A DNA stretch of 8,459 nucleotides from positions 1 through 8,459 of the forward strand of contig DVLP01000067.1 of assembly GCA_018715445.1 (NCBI GenBank). The letters run 5' to 3'. How positions within the stretch are numbered: position 1 is the first letter of the stretch; each line of letters opens with the position of its first letter. The position numbers were made by a program, and so were the translations under genes. The notes under the pieces were generated by a model. It searched no databases and had not been told where the DNA came from. It worked only from the letters and a program-made list of their open reading frames with translations. Of the stretch, positions 5,701-8,459 are shown one piece after another. Source of the DNA: Candidatus Avipropionibacterium avicola. Its GTDB lineage: Bacteria > Actinomycetota > Actinomycetes > Propionibacteriales > Propionibacteriaceae.

Positions 5701-6492
5701 TCAGCCGACGGGGCGGCCGTCCTCGGAGTGCACCACGGCATCGGGGGCCAGCCCGGCGATGGTGGTCAGGCGGCGGTGGGAGAGCGGGGTCACCAGCTCG
5801 CCGGCCGCCTCCAGGTCGACCAGGTCGACCTCGATGATCTCGCGTCCGTCGGGGGTGATGCGGGCCAGATCGTCGTCGGCGATCGTGCCACCGTCGAAGA
5901 TCAGCTCCAGCGCGTCCTCCCAGCCGAGGTAGGGCGGCATCCAGTCGGCCAGCAGGAGGCGGCCCACCGGCCAGTCGACGCCCAGTTCCTCGACGATCTC
6001 GCGGGCCGCACCGGCGCGAGGGGTCTCGTTGACCTCGACGATCCCACCCGGAAGCTCCCAGTCGGCCTTGAAGCTGGTCCGACACAACAGGAAGCGTCCC
6101 TGGTCGTCGCGGATGGCGACATGGGCGATCAGCCTCTTGCGGGGCAGTGCCGAGTTCATCACGGCGGTGAACGCGTCCGGACCGGCGGTCCGGTCGGAGG
6201 CCAACCGGGCGTAGCAGACGATGTCGTCGAAGCTGCCGTCGTCGCGGACGTGCGCCTGACGACGTACACCCTCCTGCCGGAAACCTGAACGCAGCAAGGC
6301 ATGGCGGGCGGCACGGTCCTGCCCCGGGGCCTGGGCCTCGATGCGACGCAACTCCTCGGCCAGGATCGCCTCGTCGCCGGCATGGGACAGCGCCCGGGTC
6401 AGGGCCTCGGGCTGCGGACTGCCGGTCCAGCTGAGCTCACCGATCCCGTCGCCCAGGGCGTGCAGGCTGACGGTGAACTCGCCCTCAGTCAT
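5701..6492 (-). CDS. NUDIX hydrolase with N-terminal GNAT-like remnant
   Basis: This 263-aa protein has two parts. Residues about 110-250 form a NUDIX domain with a perfect box G-x5-E-x7-RE-x2-EE-x-G (G150, E156, R164, E165, E168, E169, G171), so hydrolysis of a nucleoside diphosphate linked to another moiety is expected, with Mg2+ or Mn2+. Residues about 1-100 look like the second half of a GNAT acetyltransferase: RIEA (50-53), a helix, then SGFRQEGVRRQ (69-79) and DDIVCYARL (89-97). The earlier GNAT strands and the acetyl-CoA phosphate loop are not evident, so this half is probably not catalytic. The ATG at 6492 has GAGGA 8 nt upstream and overlaps the end of glgB by 8 nt, indicating translational coupling. 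ADP-glucose or another sugar nucleotide would be a tempting substrate given glgB, but that is only a guess. Confidence 0.85.
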   Translation of the reverse strand: MTEGEFTVSLHALGDGIGELSWTGSPQPEALTRALSHAGDEAILAEELRRIEAQAPGQDRAARHALLRSGFRQEGVRRQAHVRDDGSFDDIVCYARLASDRTAGPDAFTAVMNSALPRKRLIAHVAIRDDQGRFLLCRTSFKADWELPGGIVEVNETPRAGAAREIVEELGVDWPVGRLLLADWMPPYLGWEDALELIFDGGTIADDDLARITPDGREIIEVDLVDLEAAGELVTPLSHRRLTTIAGLAPDAVVHSEDGRPVG

Positions 6493-8407
6493 CGTCACCG
6501 TCCTCGGCGACCGGTTCGGGACGCAGGTGCTGGGCGAGGAAGACCGCCGACAACGGCGGCACGGTGACCTCGGCACTGTGGTCGAAGCCGTGGCTGGCGA
6601 CCTCGGTGGCGACGACCTGCCCGAGGTTGCCGAAGTTGCCGGTGCCGTCGAGCTCGCTGGCATCGGTGTTGAGGATCTCGTCCCAGGTGCCGCCGGCCGG
6701 CAGCCCGATGCGCAGGTTCTGATGGGGATCGCCGGAGAAGTTCACCACACAAGCGATCATGTCGCCCTGGGCGTCGAAGCGCAGGTAGGAGAAGACATTG
6801 GCATCGGCATGGTTCGGATCGATCCAGCGGAAGCCGCGATGGTCGGAGTCGAGGCGCCACAGTGCCGGATGGTCGCGATAGACCCGGTTCAGTGCGGCCA
6901 CGGTGCGTTGCACCCCGCCATGGCCCCACCGCTCGGTCTGCTCCCAGTCCAACGAGCGTTCCTCGGAGAACTCGCGCTCCTGCCCGAACTCGGTGCCCAT
7001 GAAGAGCAGTTGCTTGCCGGGATGGCTCCACATGAAGGCGTAGAACGCCTTCAGGGTGGCGAACTTGCGCCACTCGTCCTCGGGTACCCGCTCGTACATC
7101 GATCCCTTGCCGTGGACGACCTCGTCATGGCTGATCGGCAGGATGAAGTTCTCGGTGTAGGCGTACGACATCGCGAACGTCATCTCGTGGTGGTGGAACG
7201 ACCGATGCTCAGGTCGCCGACCCAGGTAACGCAACGAGTCGTTCATCCAGCCCATGTTCCACTTGAAGCCGAAGCCGAGCCCGCCCTGGTCGACGCGACG
7301 GGTGACCCCCGGATAGGTCGTCGACTCCTCGGCGATCATCACCACCCCGGGCTGGCGTTGGTAGAGATGGGTGTTGACGGTGCGCAGCAGCTCGATCGCC
7401 TCGAGGTTCTCGTTGCCACCATGGACATTGGGCTCCCACTCACCGTCGTTGCGGGAGTAGTCCAGGTAGAGCATCGAGGCGACAGCGTCGACGCGCAACG
7501 CATCGATGTGGAACTGGTCGACCCACCACAACGCGTTGGAGGTCAGGAAGGACTTCACCTCGGGCCGGCCGAAGTCGAAGATGTAGGAGCCCCAGTCGGG
7601 GTGCCACCCTCGACGCGGATCGGGGTGCTCGTACAACGGGGTCCCGTCGAACCGGGCCAGCGCCCAGGCATCGGTCGCGAAGTGGCCGGGCACCCAGTCC
7701 ATGATCACGCCGATCCCGGCCTGGTGCAGGCGGTCGACCAGGTGGCGGAACTCGTCGGGCTGACCGAGGCGTGACTGCGGGGCGAAGAATCCGGTGACGT
7801 GGTAGCCCCACGAGCCGCGGAACGGATGCTCCATCACCGGCAGGAACTCGACATGGGTGAAGCCCTGCTCGACGACGTAGTCGGTGAGCTGGTCGGCCAG
7901 CTCGAGGTACGACAGGCCCTGGCGCCAGGACCCGAGGTGGACCTCGTAGATGCTCATCGGTGCCTGGTGGAACTGGGTCTCGCCGCGGTACCACAACCAC
8001 TGGTCGTCGTTCCACGCGTAGTTCGAGTCGTACACGATGCTCGCGGTGTGGGGTGCCGACTCGCAGAACCGCGCCATCGGGTCGGCCTTGAGCTGCCACC
8101 CACCGTCGGGGCCCTGGACCTCGAACTTGTAGAGCGCTCCGCTGCCGACGCCTTCGCAGAAGGTCGCCCACACCCCGGTGCCGTCGATCCGCTCCAACCA
8201 GGTCTGCTCACCGTGCCAGCCGTTGAAGTCGCCGACCAGGCGTACCGCCTGCGCATTCGGGGCCCACACCGAGAACCGGGTGCCCCACACCTGCTGGCCG
8301 TCACGGTCGACCGGCAGCACCACTGCGCCGAGGCGTCGCCAACACTCGGTGTCATGTCCTTCGGCAAAACCGGTCAGGTCGACCGCGGCCAGGTCTGGAA
8401 CGCTCAT
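6485..8407 (-). CDS. glgB: 1,4-alpha-glucan branching enzyme (GH13)
   Basis: GlgB cuts an alpha-1,4-glucan chain and rejoins it by an alpha-1,6 bond, making branched glycogen-like polymer in the cytosol. This 640-aa protein has one CBM48 domain (about 25-125, with GTRFSVWAPNA and GDFNGW), a GH13 barrel (about 150-500) and a C-terminal beta domain ending in an acidic tail (EDGDDD). The catalytic triad is D307 (ALRVDAVASM), E360 (IAEEST) and D428 (SHDEV); the spacings match E. coli D405, E458 and D526. It lacks the extra N-terminal N1 domain seen in many actinobacterial GlgBs of about 730 aa. The ATG at 8407 is set by AGGAGG (8412-8417) and overlaps the upstream stop as ATGA. The NUDIX gene overlaps its 3' end, so it belongs to a leftward operon. 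Confidence 0.97.
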   Translation of the reverse strand: MSVPDLAAVDLTGFAEGHDTECWRRLGAVVLPVDRDGQQVWGTRFSVWAPNAQAVRLVGDFNGWHGEQTWLERIDGTGVWATFCEGVGSGALYKFEVQGPDGGWQLKADPMARFCESAPHTASIVYDSNYAWNDDQWLWYRGETQFHQAPMSIYEVHLGSWRQGLSYLELADQLTDYVVEQGFTHVEFLPVMEHPFRGSWGYHVTGFFAPQSRLGQPDEFRHLVDRLHQAGIGVIMDWVPGHFATDAWALARFDGTPLYEHPDPRRGWHPDWGSYIFDFGRPEVKSFLTSNALWWVDQFHIDALRVDAVASMLYLDYSRNDGEWEPNVHGGNENLEAIELLRTVNTHLYQRQPGVVMIAEESTTYPGVTRRVDQGGLGFGFKWNMGWMNDSLRYLGRRPEHRSFHHHEMTFAMSYAYTENFILPISHDEVVHGKGSMYERVPEDEWRKFATLKAFYAFMWSHPGKQLLFMGTEFGQEREFSEERSLDWEQTERWGHGGVQRTVAALNRVYRDHPALWRLDSDHRGFRWIDPNHADANVFSYLRFDAQGDMIACVVNFSGDPHQNLRIGLPAGGTWDEILNTDASELDGTGNFGNLGQVVATEVASHGFDHSAEVTVPPLSAVFLAQHLRPEPVAEDGDDD

Positions 8408-8459
8408 GGTGCCTCCTGGGTCAATCGCACCACATCTTCGAGGGGGATGGCGAGCCAAT
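8404..8459 (-). CDS. C-terminal end of an upstream gene, probably maltokinase (partial)
   Basis: Only the last 17 sense codons and the stop are in the window. The peptide WLAIPLEDVVRLTQEAP precedes a TGA that overlaps the glgB start as ATGA. A WL-x-IPL segment close to the C-terminus resembles my recollection of maltokinase (Mak/Pep2) or the Mak half of TreS-Mak fusions. In Streptomyces-type clusters pep2 stands directly upstream of glgB. That order would give trehalose to maltose (TreS), maltose-1-phosphate (Mak), polymer (GlgE) and branches (GlgB). The coding call rests on the overlap, the non-repetitive plausible peptide and the operon fit; the identity is tentative because so little is visible. 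Confidence 0.5.
   Translation of the reverse strand, partial: WLAIPLEDVVRLTQEAP
8412..8417 (-). promoter_or_regulatory. Strong glgB ribosome binding site
   Basis: AGGAGG on the minus strand lies 4 nt before the ATG at 8407 and falls inside the last codons of the upstream gene. It decides against the in-frame TTG start at 8458, which would add 17 residues with no bacterial GlgB character. Confidence 0.75.

Noticed and set aside
5810..5830. Tandem AGGTCGACC repeat in the NUDIX gene
   Set aside because: It simply encodes a repeated Val-Asp-Leu in a coding strand; no regulatory meaning is apparent.
6341..7774. 477-aa plus-strand open frame opposite glgB and the NUDIX gene
   Set aside because: Antisense shadow of glgB, whose catalytic residues are all intact.

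Overview
The window is high-GC DNA with densely packed genes, strong G/C preference at third codon positions and short overlaps between genes. It looks like a chromosomal segment of a heterotrophic actinobacterium. A Propionibacteriales-type organism is my guess; the sequence does not prove it. Nothing points to a phage, plasmid, insertion sequence, CRISPR array or RNA gene.

Layout, left to right. (1) 79-1020, +: a cysteine-free thioredoxin-fold protein with C-terminal TPR repeats (YbbN/CnoX-like, resembling mycobacterial Rv1324). (2) 1060-2475, -: uronate isomerase uxaC, whose expected stop codon is missing. (3) 2476-2635: a divergent control region with a TAGGGT -10-like box facing each way. 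(4) 2636-3484, +: a xylose-isomerase-like TIM-barrel sugar isomerase/epimerase. It overlaps by 8 nt (5) 3477-4784, +: a mannitol-dehydrogenase-family oxidoreductase, probably fructuronate reductase UxuB. (6) 4804-8459, -: a run of co-oriented genes. In transcription order these are the last 17 sense codons of an upstream gene (probably maltokinase), glgB, a GNAT-remnant/NUDIX fusion, a small protein-tyrosine-phosphatase-like protein and a VOC (glyoxalase-like) protein.

Two themes emerge. Genes 2, 4 and 5 form a compact hexuronate module. UxaC converts glucuronate to fructuronate and UxuB reduces fructuronate to mannonate; the TIM-barrel protein is an unassigned partner. Mannonate dehydratase, the KDG enzymes, a transporter and a regulator are not in the window. 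On the right, the maltokinase-like tail followed by glgB fits the actinobacterial GlgE route, which builds alpha-glucan from trehalose by way of maltose-1-phosphate. From memory, the thioredoxin/TPR gene lies close to glgB in mycobacteria, so the hexuronate module may be an insertion into an old neighbourhood.

The most surprising observation is that uxaC reads through its expected end (472 aa, ending Phe-Lys-Leu) into a TGG codon. The frame then stays open antisense to the thioredoxin gene to the left edge of the window. A single-base stop loss or a sequence error is the simplest reading. I do not see a clearly new multi-gene system here.
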